Positions 56,601 to 61,992 of a stretch of DNA of 64,000 nt are shown here, piece after piece. The notes beneath the pieces are model-generated. The model was not told the DNA's origin. It ran no database searches and saw only the letters and a list, made by a program, of their open reading frames with translations. The translations under genes and the position numbers were made by a program. The stretch covers positions 124,001-188,000 of the forward strand of contig JBAIAA010000029.1 of assembly GCA_037893245.1 (NCBI GenBank). Reading direction: 5' to 3'. Numbering within the stretch: the first letter of the stretch is position 1; each line of letters starts with the position of its first letter. The DNA comes from Crossaster papposus (Eukaryota; Echinodermata; Asteroidea; Velatida; Solasteridae).

Positions 56601-59600
56601 ACTTAATAAAATTCACCCTACGCTGAAGTTCACGTCTGAGATCTCGCACCGCCAAGTCACTTTTCTCGACCTTATTATCTACAAAGGCGAACGATTCATA
56701 CATGAAGGGATATTGGATACTCGAGTCGCTACCAAAAAAACTGATACATTTCAGTACCTAGCTCGAGATTCAGCACACCCTAAGTCGGTATTTGGCGGAT
56801 TAATCAAGGGCGAAGTGACCAGATACAAACGTATATGTACCCATTTAAAAGACTTTGAGGAGAGGGTTGAATTCTTCAAAGACAAACTTCAAAAGCGCGG
56901 ATACACAAACGAAGACCTAGCCCTCCTTTCTCAAAGGGGCAAGACTCCCGCGGACCCTAAGCGTGCAAAAACCAAAAACAATATCCCACTGGTGTTCGTC
57001 CTACCATACTACCCACATGTCGCGCACCCAGCCCTCAAACGAGCTATCCTCGAACACTGGCCCTTGATTAGCGAAAACGAATATCTGAATAGGCTATTTG
57101 ATACCCAACCCATCCTGGCATACAAACGGCACAAAAACATAAAAGATGAACTTGTTCGATCTAGGACTAAAGCATCTCCACAATCCAACCAAGAGGAACA
57201 AAATCTTGATGAGGAGAATCTGCAAATTCTATTGGAACTATTGAAAGAACAAAACAATGATCAAAGAAATGGATCTCAAGACTAAAACAAAATAAATAAG
57301 TCAACCCCCCCCCCCCACCCCACCCCAACCCCCCCCCCCCCCCCCCCCCCCCCCTGTCCTTGCCACGCGTCATATAAACCGACACACAAATAAAAACAAG
57401 AAAAGTAAAATGAACTATAAGAAGGTGGCTGATGACGTGCATGATATAGCACAGAAAATATGCCCTGCTCCCCTTCCAAAAAAGGAGAAAAAAGAGGGGA
57501 CGGCATATTATCACCGGTAATAATCAATCACTGTGTGAACTAAAAACAAAGGGACCACTGTGGCAATACACAAACCAGTCATCGCGTCGCCAAAACCAGA
57601 GACGGGGTTTGAAACTCCCGCTTTTAGGGAATGTCTAACCCAATTGGCCTGCAGACGTTTGATGTATTTGCCCGTCCACGAACTCCAACCACGGACTGTC
57701 ATCTAGCAGAGATAATGTGGCTAAAACTGACCCCCAGATGCGCGTCTTACAGAAAAAAGGGAAAAAAGAGTTAAGAATTACGCTCTGGAGAGACCAGTCA
57801 AACAGCCACTTTCTAGCATACCCACTAGTTAACGTACAATTACAGATTTTATCTCGGCAGACCAGTCACAAATACAATCCATATGATACTTGTCAGCAGA
57901 ACCTTTTCTGCGTCTCAAAAAAATAACGAAAAGCACGGAGGGGTTCTTTTGAAACTTGTACTCAAAACACCCCCCACCCCCACTCGTACAGACTGCAATC
58001 TCGCAGAAAAAAATGTGGCCTGAACTGACCTCCCATGAAGCGTATATCACTAGAAAAAAACCTTAAATTAAGAATTACGCTCTGGGCGGGATAGTTACGC
58101 AACCACACTGCTGGCATACCAGCACATCATAAATTATACAGATTTATCTCTGCAGACCTGCCACACACCTACAATCCAATGATACTTTACGCAGCAGAAC
58201 TGCTTCAGCATCTCCAAAAAAAATTACGAAAACGATGAGAAAAAGTTCTGACTTGCGACAACTCCCATAAACACCCTCCCCCTCCAACATAGAATGAGTT
58301 CTGATTCACTGCAGCTAACTCTAGAATTGATAAAAAAAACTAAAAAAAATTAACTGATCATTCCTTGAAGTATGCCTGCATAAACCGGTTTCTCTGTGCT
58401 ATACCTTCTTGCAAAAGCACTCCATTAGAATTATAATAGCCTCACAGAAAAAGAAAGAAAATTCCACAAAACCCAGTATTACACGTCTTTCACGTTAATG
58501 TCCTTCCCAGGTGACCGAGAATCGCTCTAAAAAATTAAAAAAAACTTGAGTGACATGTATGATTACGCTGCTTCCCAATAAACACAAACAAAAACATGTT
58601 GTGGCCTTGGTGGTATCATACAATTGTAGTTCGTAACATGTTGAAATCGGTTTTTGGCAATTATCTCAAAAACCATTGACTTTTGGATATGAAAATGTAT
58701 TGTGACCCCCATAATGTGGCCATTGCGCAAATTTTGAGTGGTCGGGCAACCTCCTAGGTCCAACGGTTCTGTAGATACAGTCATGGCGTTAAGGGGGCGT
58801 GGCCCAAAATGGGGTGTGGCCATTTCAGCTATTTCGCCGTCGGTGGCAAATGTGTTACCAACCAAATATTGTTCCTGGACCTTCAATTAGTGGATTCCTG
58901 AAGAGTTTAGGTCTGTACAATAAAGTGCATACTCAACCACCATGAGCTACTAGAGTATAGGTGTCATGGCGGCTTTTTTCTGTCCTTCGGTTTGTACATT
59001 TGTACATTTTGGGCACAACATTTGATATACTAGGGGCTATGGGAAATCTCGTCAGTATCAAATTATTGTAAAAAAAAGCCAAGTTGAAGTTAATATGTGA
59101 CAGCTCTAGAATTGTAGTTTGTTGACATTCTAACAATTTTTTTTCAAACGATTTGTTAAATTTTAGGCGGGCGGAATGATTAAGATTGATGACATGTTAC
59201 GTTAACGTTATAACCAATGACATGCAATACACTTGACTGTCGACTATAAAATGCAAAAGAACTATCTTACCTTTCAGCATGTTTGAAAGAATGCGGATAA
59301 ATCACCATCACAATTTGTTTCACACTCGAGAGTAAATAAAATGAACATTTCACTATTAATCTGTGTTAAAACATCTCAAACGTACATGACGAACTCGTTT
59401 GACACGCGCGTGACGCAGACTATTTTGGTGCACTAACTTGGGCTTGAAAACTGCGTCGCTAGTTGTGTGCGTGTGCACGCGCGCATGATAAACCGCGCAG
59501 ATAGATTACATTTTTGTTGCGTAGGAACGTTTATGACAAAAATGTTTTGCGCATGAGCAACAGTGACTGCCTTAAACACTTAAGTTAAGTGGAGCACTAA

Positions 59601-61977
59601 GATAAGTGGGTTGCTTGGATCTTTTGTGAATACCAAATTAAGCGCGCCACTTAAGTTAGCAGGGTGCTTAGATTTATACCTGACTTAGGTATTCTCCTAA
59701 GTTTAAGTTTTGTCAATACCGACCCTGGTCTCTTTTATTATCGATATGGATTGTGGGGCAGTAACGAGAGTTAATAGGGAATTTAAATTTGCAACCATAA
59801 GGAGTTAGGATTCATCTTAGTAAAGTCCCGTAATCCGAATGGGAAAGACATATAATGTAGATGGAATATAATTCTTTTTTGGAACATTTGCAAGACTTAT
59901 GTCCTTCAATTTCTCTACAGGAGTTTCCATTCTACCCCAAGCCAGTCAATATGCTGTCGGGTGAAGCAGCCACCTCTATCAATGAAAACACAACTCTCAT
60001 CTGGTTTGCAGGTGGGTTGCCCAAATACCAGACATCTTTATTAATAATTGATAAATGAAACATTTGGATGTGATTTTGGAAATCTTTTGTTGAAATCACA
60101 TCCTGGGGCCAATTTCATAGAGCTGCTAAGAACAAAAATTTGCTTAACACAAAAATTTGCTTAGCACAAAAAAGTCTTGCTCAATAAAAACAGGTTACCA
60201 GCCAAAATTCTACGTGTTTTTCATGCTAAGCAAAAAAACAGCTTATTGTCAATCAAAAACAATAAAGACCACGTGAACATTTGGTCTGGAACCTTGTTTT
60301 TGCCAATTTTCATGCTAAGCAAATTGTTGTGCTTAGCAGCTCTATTAAAGTGGCCCCTGCTAAGGACCGTGTCCGCTTTGAATGCAAAATCACATCATGC
60401 CCTTTTCTTGTGACACTAATTTTTGAATTTCTGGATCTTCCTAATGAAGACCCCAAGGACAGGGTAGTCACACTACACCAGAGTACGTGGGGCTACGGGC
60501 CCCCCTGTCCTTTTTAACCAAAATACAACACGCAACAAGACAGTCAGTGTAGCCATGCTACCCATGCGTTACCATGGTAGGGTACGACCCTACCTGACAT
60601 ACATGCAAACATACAAACTCGCAATAACAAGAATGCACATGCGCTCAGAACATCGTGTGTGGGTGAATTAACAGCCACACACCATAACACCCCGAAGGGA
60701 TACAACGCCGAAGCGAAAAACACCCCAAAGGAATACAACGCCGAAGCGAAAAAACACCCCGAAGAGATACAACGCCGAAGCGAAAAAACACCCCGAAGGG
60801 ACACAACGCCGAGGCGCATAAAAAGGTCACCCACAATCTGGTTCCCTCAGGTTCCAGCAGGGGATCGCTTCGGGGGAGGAGTCTTACTGAACCACCACAA
60901 TGGCCCCAAAGAAGCGTTTCATCGTGGGGCCAGGACCCCTCCCGATCTTCCTGACCTCATATGACACAGATACATGCCTTCACATGATCTTAGCCTTTTC
61001 TTGTGACACTATGAGTTCTTAGACAATGGAAATGCAGTTTCCCCCTTATTTTTTTAACGAAACTCGATCCGAAGCGGGTTCAGGCCGATAGTACCGGGAG
61101 GCACACCCACGCATTTCCAGCCTTGCTCGCTGCTGACAGACATTTCCGGCCTTGCTCGTGGCGTCTTCATGCGTCATCCATTTTGAATCTGGGGAAAACG
61201 TTGCGTTTATATACGTCATCCGGCGCGAACTGGTTACAAAACCGTGAAATTTCACTTAGTTTTCACAGTGATTTAAGTGTGAAACTGCATTTCTATTATT
61301 CAAGAACTCGGAGTGTGATAGCCCAAAGCTGGAATCGAAACCCACAACCCGCAGCTTTAACCACAGACCACAAAGTCCATGCTCTGGACCACGAGGCCAC
61401 GGCACTCCATGTTAGTGGAGGTGGTCTTGGATCTGTCAAAATTGGTTACCCGAGTTGTTGGTGTTTTTTTCCTAATCTCTGTACTTGGTTGGTTTTCTGG
61501 GCTATAATTCTCAGCTGACCAAGACGGGGCGGCAGCCAACAAGGAACTGCTCTTGCCAGTAGCGGATGAGGTCAACAAGGCAGCCAAGGCCAAAGGTGAC
61601 AGCCCGCCCATGGACTTCCTGGTGGCTTGCGAAGATGAAGATGAGGTACAAAGCCTAATAATACACAAATTTGTGACCGGCTCTAGACAACAAAAAAAAA
61701 TGTATTAACACGGTATTTGACTGCCGAGTATAGTCGTAAATTAAGTCTACCTTTTTACATACTTTTTCCACCCGTTTCATTATAGGACGACATTATAGAC
61801 GGCCTTGCCGAGTTCTGCAAACTAGACACCACCAAAATTCCGTTCCTCTGCATCATCGACGTCCCCTCTCAGAGCGTCTACAAGGACTACGACAAGAAGG
61901 CGTACACCGGCGACGAGTTGAAGGCAGTCGTCGCTGATTACTTGGACGGCAAACTGGAGAAGCAAAAAATCCGCTAA
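35396..61977 (+). CDS. NXN: Nucleoredoxin-like protein, complete 8-exon gene
   Basis: Thioredoxin-superfamily oxidoreductase of the nucleoredoxin/tryparedoxin type. In vertebrates NXN is cytosolic and nuclear and acts in redox control of Wnt signalling through Dishevelled; function here is inferred from the family. Exons are 35,396-35,695, 44,057-44,210, 49,983-50,080, 52,107-52,311, 55,188-55,276, 59,921-60,011, 61,515-61,645 and 61,786-61,977. They sum to 1,260 bases, or 419 residues, against 435 in human NXN. Phases alternate 0,1,0,1,0,1,0. Domain 1 (about 1-150) has WCPPC at 39-43 and the cis-Pro motif [10 protein letters not shown]. Domain 2 (about 152-290) has WCGPC at 184-188 and [10 protein letters not shown]. 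Domain 3 (about 300-419) lacks a CxxC. EMPWLAL occurs in domains 1 and 2, as in NXN. Introns are up to 8.4 kb and full of transposons. Confidence 0.93.
35830..35985. mobile_element. Partial MITE of the GGTAGGATACACCATT family
   Basis: TCAGCATCCATGATTGTAC, GGTCAGTTAAA, TACTATAAAATAC, a long C run with two T (35,911-35,960), then AATCAACCCATTCCTA. It lies in nucleoredoxin intron 1. Confidence 0.8.
36302..36440 (+). pseudogene. THAP zinc-finger fragment
   Basis: The translation [20 protein letters not shown] then [19 protein letters not shown] matches the first two-thirds of a THAP DNA-binding domain: the C-x4-C pair, the SLHxFP-like segment (here FLAD) and the conserved Trp. After PSDF the similarity stops and the final C-x2-H pair is absent. 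There are no splice-linked partner exons. THAP domains are typical of P-element-type transposases and host proteins derived from them, so this is a relic in nucleoredoxin intron 1. Confidence 0.65.
36441..37746. other. Nucleoredoxin intron 1, nothing firmly recognised
   Basis: A minus-strand acidic Ser/Asp-rich ORF (36,628-36,480) next to the THAP remnant might be from the same dead transposon. ACATGTACATGT microsatellites and a TTAACCCTAACCCCC motif (36,921) occur. Confidence 0.35.
37747..37935. repeat. Near-perfect hairpin with CTTCGG loop
   Basis: Arms TATTTATGAATGGGAATAAA...CACTCTGTTTAATACCGC and their complement close on a C(TTCG)G tetraloop at about 37,842. The inner 45-bp stem has only a 2x2 mismatch next to the loop. 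It may be a small foldback MITE. It lies in nucleoredoxin intron 1. Confidence 0.85.
38098..38480. mobile_element. MITE of the GGTAGGATACACCATT family, full length
   Basis: AAGGTAGGATACACCATTT at the left, and AATGGTGTATCATATAGTAC at the right as a degenerate inverse. The interior is the same as at 43,582 and 49,090. In this copy the usual C run is absent (ACAACCTCCCAAATCC). Confidence 0.88.
38910..39175. mobile_element. TTAACCAGTT...GCGCCG element, copy 1
   Basis: The left end TAACCAGCTTGCGCCGG and right CGCGAACTGGTTAA surround AGCGAGCAAGGCCGGAAATG, GTGTGCTTCCCGG and CCTCGGATCGAG. Other copies are at about 47,850-48,100, 49,498-49,696 and 61,050-61,236. Confidence 0.8.
39957..40280. mobile_element. 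TTAA-type element related to the 81-bp minisatellite
   Basis: It starts TTAACTCTAACCCCCTAGG then CTCTCGCACTAGAAA, and contains CCTAGCAAACTTCAACAAC. These features also make up the minisatellite unit at 53,160. A GGGGTTAGGGTTAGA near 40,265 is the inverted counterpart of its left end. Confidence 0.6.
40281..41238. other. Nucleoredoxin intron 1, nothing recognised
   Basis: ACATGTAC-type short repeats only. Confidence 0.35.
41239..42141. mobile_element. GTGACCCGCTCTGCAAAAATG MITE interrupted by a TTAA element
   Basis: TIRs GTGACCCGCTCTGCAAAAAT and ATTTTTGCAGAGTGGGTCAC. A relative without interruption is at 46,328-46,750. The break point is an exact TTAA. Confidence 0.88.
41355..41832. mobile_element. 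piggyBac-like MITE with TTAA duplication
   Basis: TTAA at 41,355-41,358 and 41,829-41,832 bounds a 470-bp element with ends CCCTAACCCCCTAGG and the inverse of CCCTAACCCTACC. The empty site in the sister host element at 46,417-46,420 has a single TTAA. There is no ORF. CCCTAA-type ends and TTAA duplication fit piggyBac-type mobilisation. Confidence 0.88.
42150..43195. mobile_element. Dispersed element interrupted at a TTTAAAG site
   Basis: The outer sequence matches the complement of 20,790-21,200: GAGACGGAACTGGGCAGAGG, TTGCACTTCAATC, then ATTTATCAACATGTCGCAA and TGTACATGTGATATGGA. The interruption spans 42,276-42,963. Confidence 0.7.
42269..42970. mobile_element. Inserted element flanked by TTTAAAG, with acidic ORF remnant
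   Basis: TTTAAAG at 42,269-42,275 and 42,964-42,970 bounds about 690 bp. The ends AGGGTCCTAGAAA and TGCGTAGAACCT are loosely inverted. Inside, on the minus strand, is an acidic Ser-rich start ([20 protein letters not shown], 42,709-42,650) and a stretch shared with 7,508-7,555. A (CATG)n run is at 42,502. It may be a degraded TTAA-type transposon. Confidence 0.6.
43582..43995. mobile_element. MITE of the GGTAGGATACACCATT family
   Basis: AAGGTAAGGTACACCTTTTG at the left, a C run (43,853-43,870), and AATGGTGTATCTTACATTTAA at the right. The right end has a partial internal duplication (AAATCCACCCATTCATGATA twice). It ends about 60 bp before nucleoredoxin exon 2. Confidence 0.85.
44057..44210 (+). 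CDS. NXN: Nucleoredoxin exon 2 (end of domain 1)
   Basis: The acceptor is ATACGCAG at 44,056 and the donor GTTAGT is at 44,211. It encodes [20 protein letters not shown], then a short acidic stretch and [11 protein letters not shown]. The SGIPTL cis-proline strand and the (E)FPW-x-PK boundary between modules are family hallmarks. It starts in phase 0 and ends in phase 1. Confidence 0.92.
44326..44680. mobile_element. MITE, AGGCATAA...GTTGGCGTAAC family, copy 2
   Basis: Closely matches 31,421-31,768 over its whole length. It is inserted 116 bp after the donor of nucleoredoxin exon 2. Confidence 0.85.
44768..45612. mobile_element. MITE of the GGTAGGATACACCATT family interrupted by another element
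   Basis: AAGGTAGTATGACACCATTT at the left and AATGGTGTATTCCTACC at the right. The expected GGCATCCATGATTGTAAAAC is split after GGCATCTAT by 44,994-45,480. A C run of about 20 is at 45,530. Confidence 0.88.
44994..45480. mobile_element. Inserted TIR element (GCCATGTTCGCACTGGA ends)
   Basis: AGCCATGTTCGCACTGGA and TCCAGTGCAGACAGGGCT are imperfect inverted ends. Internal GTTCGCACTGGACTT and GGGTAA-type motifs recur, and a perfect 31-bp palindrome AATCTTCCATCACC/GGTGATGGAAGATT lies at 45,232-45,262. No ORF. Confidence 0.75.
45613..47110. repeat. GTAACRTGGACACC motif region, spacing about 175 bp
   Basis: The motif occurs directly at 45,644, 46,131, 46,305 and 46,905, and inverted at about 45,949-45,965 and 47,078-47,095. 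Between 46,131 and 47,095 the spacing is about 174-177 bp if the MITE at 46,328-46,750 is removed. The rest is AT-rich and I see no gene. It lies in nucleoredoxin intron 2. Confidence 0.6.
46328..46750. mobile_element. GTGACYYGCTCTGCAAA MITE, uninterrupted copy
   Basis: GTGACTTGCTCTGCAAATG to TTTTTGCAGAGTGGGTCAC, 423 bp. It carries the single TTAA (46,417-46,420) at which the copy at 41,239 is interrupted. Confidence 0.88.
47212..47591. mobile_element. MITE, ATCGTATACGTTTGGTAATT family, copy 2
   Basis: The full ends TTAAAGGGATCGTATACG and CGTATACAATCCCTTTAA bound an interior matching 24,031-24,417. Confidence 0.88.
47850..48105. mobile_element. TTAACCAGTT...GCGCCG element, copy 2 (degraded left end)
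   Basis: AGCGAGCAAGGCCGGAAATG, TGTGCTTCCCGGTACC and CCTCGGATCGAGTTTCG, then CGGCGCGAACTGGTTGAT at the right. AGCAAGGCCGGAAAT is doubled. Confidence 0.75.
48150..48960. mobile_element. TTAA-type element remnant split by a foldback MITE
   Basis: TTAACCCTAACGTCGTAG, GGCATTACTTTGGGC and GTCTCTCTGTGACTGATGAT (48,162-48,270) match the piggyBac-like element at 41,359. From about 48,279 to 48,885 an inverted-repeat element (GTGACCTGTCACCACAATAT ... ATATTGTGGTGACAGGTCAC) interrupts it, and ACTGGCTACGACAAAATACT afterwards resembles the resumed host. Confidence 0.75.
49090..49497. mobile_element. MITE of the GGTAGGATACACCATT family, full length, reverse
   Basis: AAAGGTAGGATACAACATTA to ATAGTGTATCCTACTTTT. 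The interior order is the reverse of 43,582. A short G run (49,145) stands where others have long C/G runs. Confidence 0.88.
49498..49696. mobile_element. TTAACCAGTT...GCGCCG element, copy 3, with TTAA on both sides
   Basis: TTAA|CCAGTTTGCGCCG (49,498) and CGGCGCGAACTGG|TTAA (49,693-49,696). The left TTAA coincides with the outer end of the adjacent MITE at 49,090-49,497, so this element appears to have landed in the terminal TTTTAA. TTAA duplication fits a piggyBac-type mechanism. Confidence 0.85.
49983..50080 (+). CDS. NXN: Nucleoredoxin exon 3 (start of domain 2, ends at active-site Trp)
   Basis: The acceptor is CCCAACAG at 49,982 and the donor GTGAGT is at 50,081. Completing the split Glu codon, it reads [14 protein letters not shown]...[10 protein letters not shown]. 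The exon ends exactly after the active-site Trp (W184), and the cysteines are supplied by the exon at 52,107. It is only 98 bp and its frame (phase 1 to 0) fits both neighbours. Confidence 0.9.
50134..50286. mobile_element. Hairpin MITE just after nucleoredoxin exon 3
   Basis: TGACCCAGCACGAGTAAATG and CATTTACTCGTGCTGGGTCA are perfect inverted ends. Inner arms pair through AAATCTCAATTT-like sequence to a short centre (AAGCTTGTTTAGCTTT). It begins 54 bp after the exon 3 donor. Confidence 0.85.
50440..51077. repeat. Irregular tandem repeat of about 130-385-bp modules
   Basis: AACCTATAATCAACCCC, CATTGTCTTATCCA, GAACTAAACACATTAAAAAT and ATGCCAAAATATACC recur in order at 50,511, 50,656 and 50,969. 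CAATTCAAATTCAAATTTAT recurs at 50,460 and 50,846. The first unit contains a 30-bp C run. It looks like an amplified mobile-element tail. Confidence 0.75.
51388..52019. mobile_element. TIR element rich in ACGT motifs
   Basis: AGCGCCGGTCACAACC and GGTTGTGACTGGCGCT are inverted ends. GTACG, ACGTGC and CACGTTT motifs are dense throughout and the region is more CpG-rich than its surroundings. It ends 87 bp upstream of the exon 4 acceptor. Confidence 0.75.
52107..52311 (+). CDS. NXN: Nucleoredoxin exon 4 (CGPC half of second active site)
   Basis: The acceptor is TCTGATAG at 52,106. The first four codons are TGT GGG CCA TGC (CGPC), which complete WCGPC with the Trp ending exon 3. It continues [58 protein letters not shown] and KFDVQ, with donor GTATAT at 52,312 in phase 1. 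A transposon-like element ends only 87 bp upstream of the acceptor. Confidence 0.9.
52312..53159. other. Start of nucleoredoxin intron 4, nothing recognised
   Basis: Non-coding, with no clear repeats. Confidence 0.4.
53160..55118. repeat. 81-bp minisatellite, about 24 units
   Basis: The unit is TTAACCCTAACCCCCTAGG, then CTCTCNCACTAGAAAGCATA, CCAAACCTAGCAAACTTCAA and CAACTGCACACAGGTTCAGT plus AG. Units vary by small indels and substitutions. As 81 is 3 x 27, the first units stay open as a repeat peptide, which I do not regard as a gene. It fills most of nucleoredoxin intron 4. The start of the unit equals the terminus of the TTAA elements at 39,957 and 41,359. Confidence 0.95.
55188..55276 (+). 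CDS. NXN: Nucleoredoxin exon 5 (cis-Pro strand of domain 2)
   Basis: The acceptor is CCGTACAG at 55,187 and the donor GTGAGT is at 55,277. It encodes [20 protein letters not shown] then [10 protein letters not shown], matching the IPTL-(I/V)-x-LD...RNGR segment of NXN domain 2. It lies about 70 bp after the end of an 81-bp minisatellite that fills most of the preceding intron. Confidence 0.92.
55277..55894. repeat. Degenerate tandem repeats after exon 5
   Basis: CATATTCATACATGTTGTGC, TATAACTYRCCAAGTACAC and TATTCCTATTAATAACTTGC recur about five times from 55,290 to 55,740 with a period near 110-115 bp. Confidence 0.75.
56300..57285 (+). CDS. Penelope-like reverse transcriptase ORF, 5'-incomplete, no GIY-YIG seen
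   Basis: Translated motifs in order are [13 protein letters not shown] (the GxAMGxxxSP motif of Penelope RTs), [12 protein letters not shown] (catalytic DD), [60 protein letters not shown] and [11 protein letters not shown]. Then come [10 protein letters not shown] and [17 protein letters not shown], the usual end of the PLE RT/thumb. A Glu/Asn/Gln-rich tail and TAA at 57,283 follow. The C-terminal GIY-YIG nuclease of canonical Penelope elements is not present, nor visible downstream. The N-terminal fingers are incomplete, and the upstream coding trace is not in the same frame as the catalytic part. Probably inactive. Confidence 0.85.
57700..58272. repeat. Diverged tandem duplication of about 300 bp inside the RT element
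   Basis: Unit 1 (57,700-57,968) and unit 2 (58,003-58,272) share, in order, AATGTGGC..AACTGACC, TTAAGAATTACGCTCTGG, ACAGATTTTATCTC-like GCAGACC, ACAATCCA and GATACTT. They then share CAGCAGAAC, TCTCAAAAAAA, TAACGAAAA and ACACCC. They are clearly diverged, so this duplication is older than the terminal repeats' divergence. Confidence 0.75.
58952..59920. other. Rest of nucleoredoxin intron 5
   Basis: Non-coding. CACTTAAGTTAGCAGGGTGC (59,650) resembles CTTAACTCAATTCAGCGGGG (55,862), so the RT element may have landed in an older repeat. This is weak. Confidence 0.35.
59921..60011 (+). CDS. NXN: Nucleoredoxin exon 6 (EFP linker into C-terminal domain)
   Basis: The acceptor is CTCTACAG at 59,920 and the donor GTGGGT is at 60,012. 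It encodes [20 protein letters not shown] then [10 protein letters not shown], aligning with the EFPWHPKPV...LNEGPCLVLFVD segment of NXN. The canonical Trp of EFPW is Phe here. It starts in phase 0 and ends in phase 1. Confidence 0.9.
60068..60412. mobile_element. Foldback MITE, copy C, interrupted by a TTAGCACAAA element
   Basis: GATGTGATTTTGGAAATC and GTTGAAATCACATCCT, then, after the insert, GCTAAGGACCGTGTCCGC and GAATGCAAAATCACATC. This is the same order as in copy B (23,820-23,996). Confidence 0.85.
60105..60355. mobile_element. Inserted MITE with GGGGCCAATTTCATAGAGC ends
   Basis: GCCAATTTCATAGAGCTGCT and AGCAGCTCTATTAAAGTGGC are inverted ends. CTTAGCACAAA and ATGCTAAGCAAA recur inside. 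CCT on both sides is a possible 3-bp duplication. The family is also at 7,880 and 13,984. Confidence 0.82.
60688..60822. repeat. Four-unit minisatellite of about 33 bp
   Basis: The unit is AACACCCCGAAGGGATACAA then CGCCGAAGCGAAA, four copies with small changes. It gives a lysine/arginine-rich repeat ORF that is not supported as a gene. Confidence 0.88.
61050..61236. mobile_element. TTAACCAGTT...GCGCCG element, copy 4, reverse
   Basis: AACGAAACTCGATCCGAAGC, GGAGGCACACCCACGCATTT, CCTTGCTCGCTGCTGACAG and CATTTTGAATCTGGGG, then CCGGCGCGAACTGGTTA. It is the reverse of 38,910-39,175. Confidence 0.8.
61318..61415 (-). mobile_element. tRNA-derived SINE, minus strand
   Basis: Read on the minus strand: GTGGCCTCGTGGTCCAGAGC (A-box region), then GGGTTTCGATTCC (B-box) about 45 bp later. 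It is the same general type as the SINE at 25,661. It lies 100 bp upstream of the exon 7 acceptor. Confidence 0.7.
61515..61645 (+). CDS. NXN: Nucleoredoxin exon 7 (C-terminal domain helix)
   Basis: The acceptor is ATTCTCAG at 61,514 and the donor is GTACAA at 61,646, a weaker match to consensus. It encodes [20 protein letters not shown], then [20 protein letters not shown] and DEDE. This matches the helix and strand that in human NXN reads QPIAEKI...LLFFVAGEDD. Confidence 0.88.
61786..61977 (+). CDS. NXN: Nucleoredoxin exon 8 (C-terminus, stop)
   Basis: The acceptor is TCATTATAG at 61,785 and TAA is at 61,975. It encodes [40 protein letters not shown] and [20 protein letters not shown] plus KIR. 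This is the non-catalytic third thioredoxin fold, ending in the DFLAEKLKP-like tail of NXN (here [10 protein letters not shown]). The 3' flank beginning 16 bases later is present three times. Confidence 0.92.
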   Translation, partial: DDIIDGLAEFCKLDTTKIPFLCIIDVPSQSVYKDYDKKAYTGDELKAVVADYLDGKLEKQKIR

Positions 61978-61992
61978 AACAAGGAATCTCGG

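Larger units (their letters stand above)
55895..58951 (+). mobile_element. Penelope-like RT element bounded by about 330-bp inverted repeats
   Basis: The left repeat (55,895-56,225) and right repeat (58,622-58,951) are inverted and about 98% identical by eye (roughly 7 differences). Left starts TAGCTCATGGTGGTTGAGTA and right ends with its complement. Between them are an RT ORF (about 56,300-57,285), a C-run (57,304-57,353) and a diverged 300-bp tandem duplication. Penelope-like elements are known to carry terminal repeats in either direct or inverted orientation. It is located in nucleoredoxin intron 5. Confidence 0.8.

Noticed and set aside
60659-60964. Lys/Arg-rich repeat [14 protein letters not shown]
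   Set aside because: Explained by a four-unit, roughly 33-bp minisatellite in an intron, with no family similarity.
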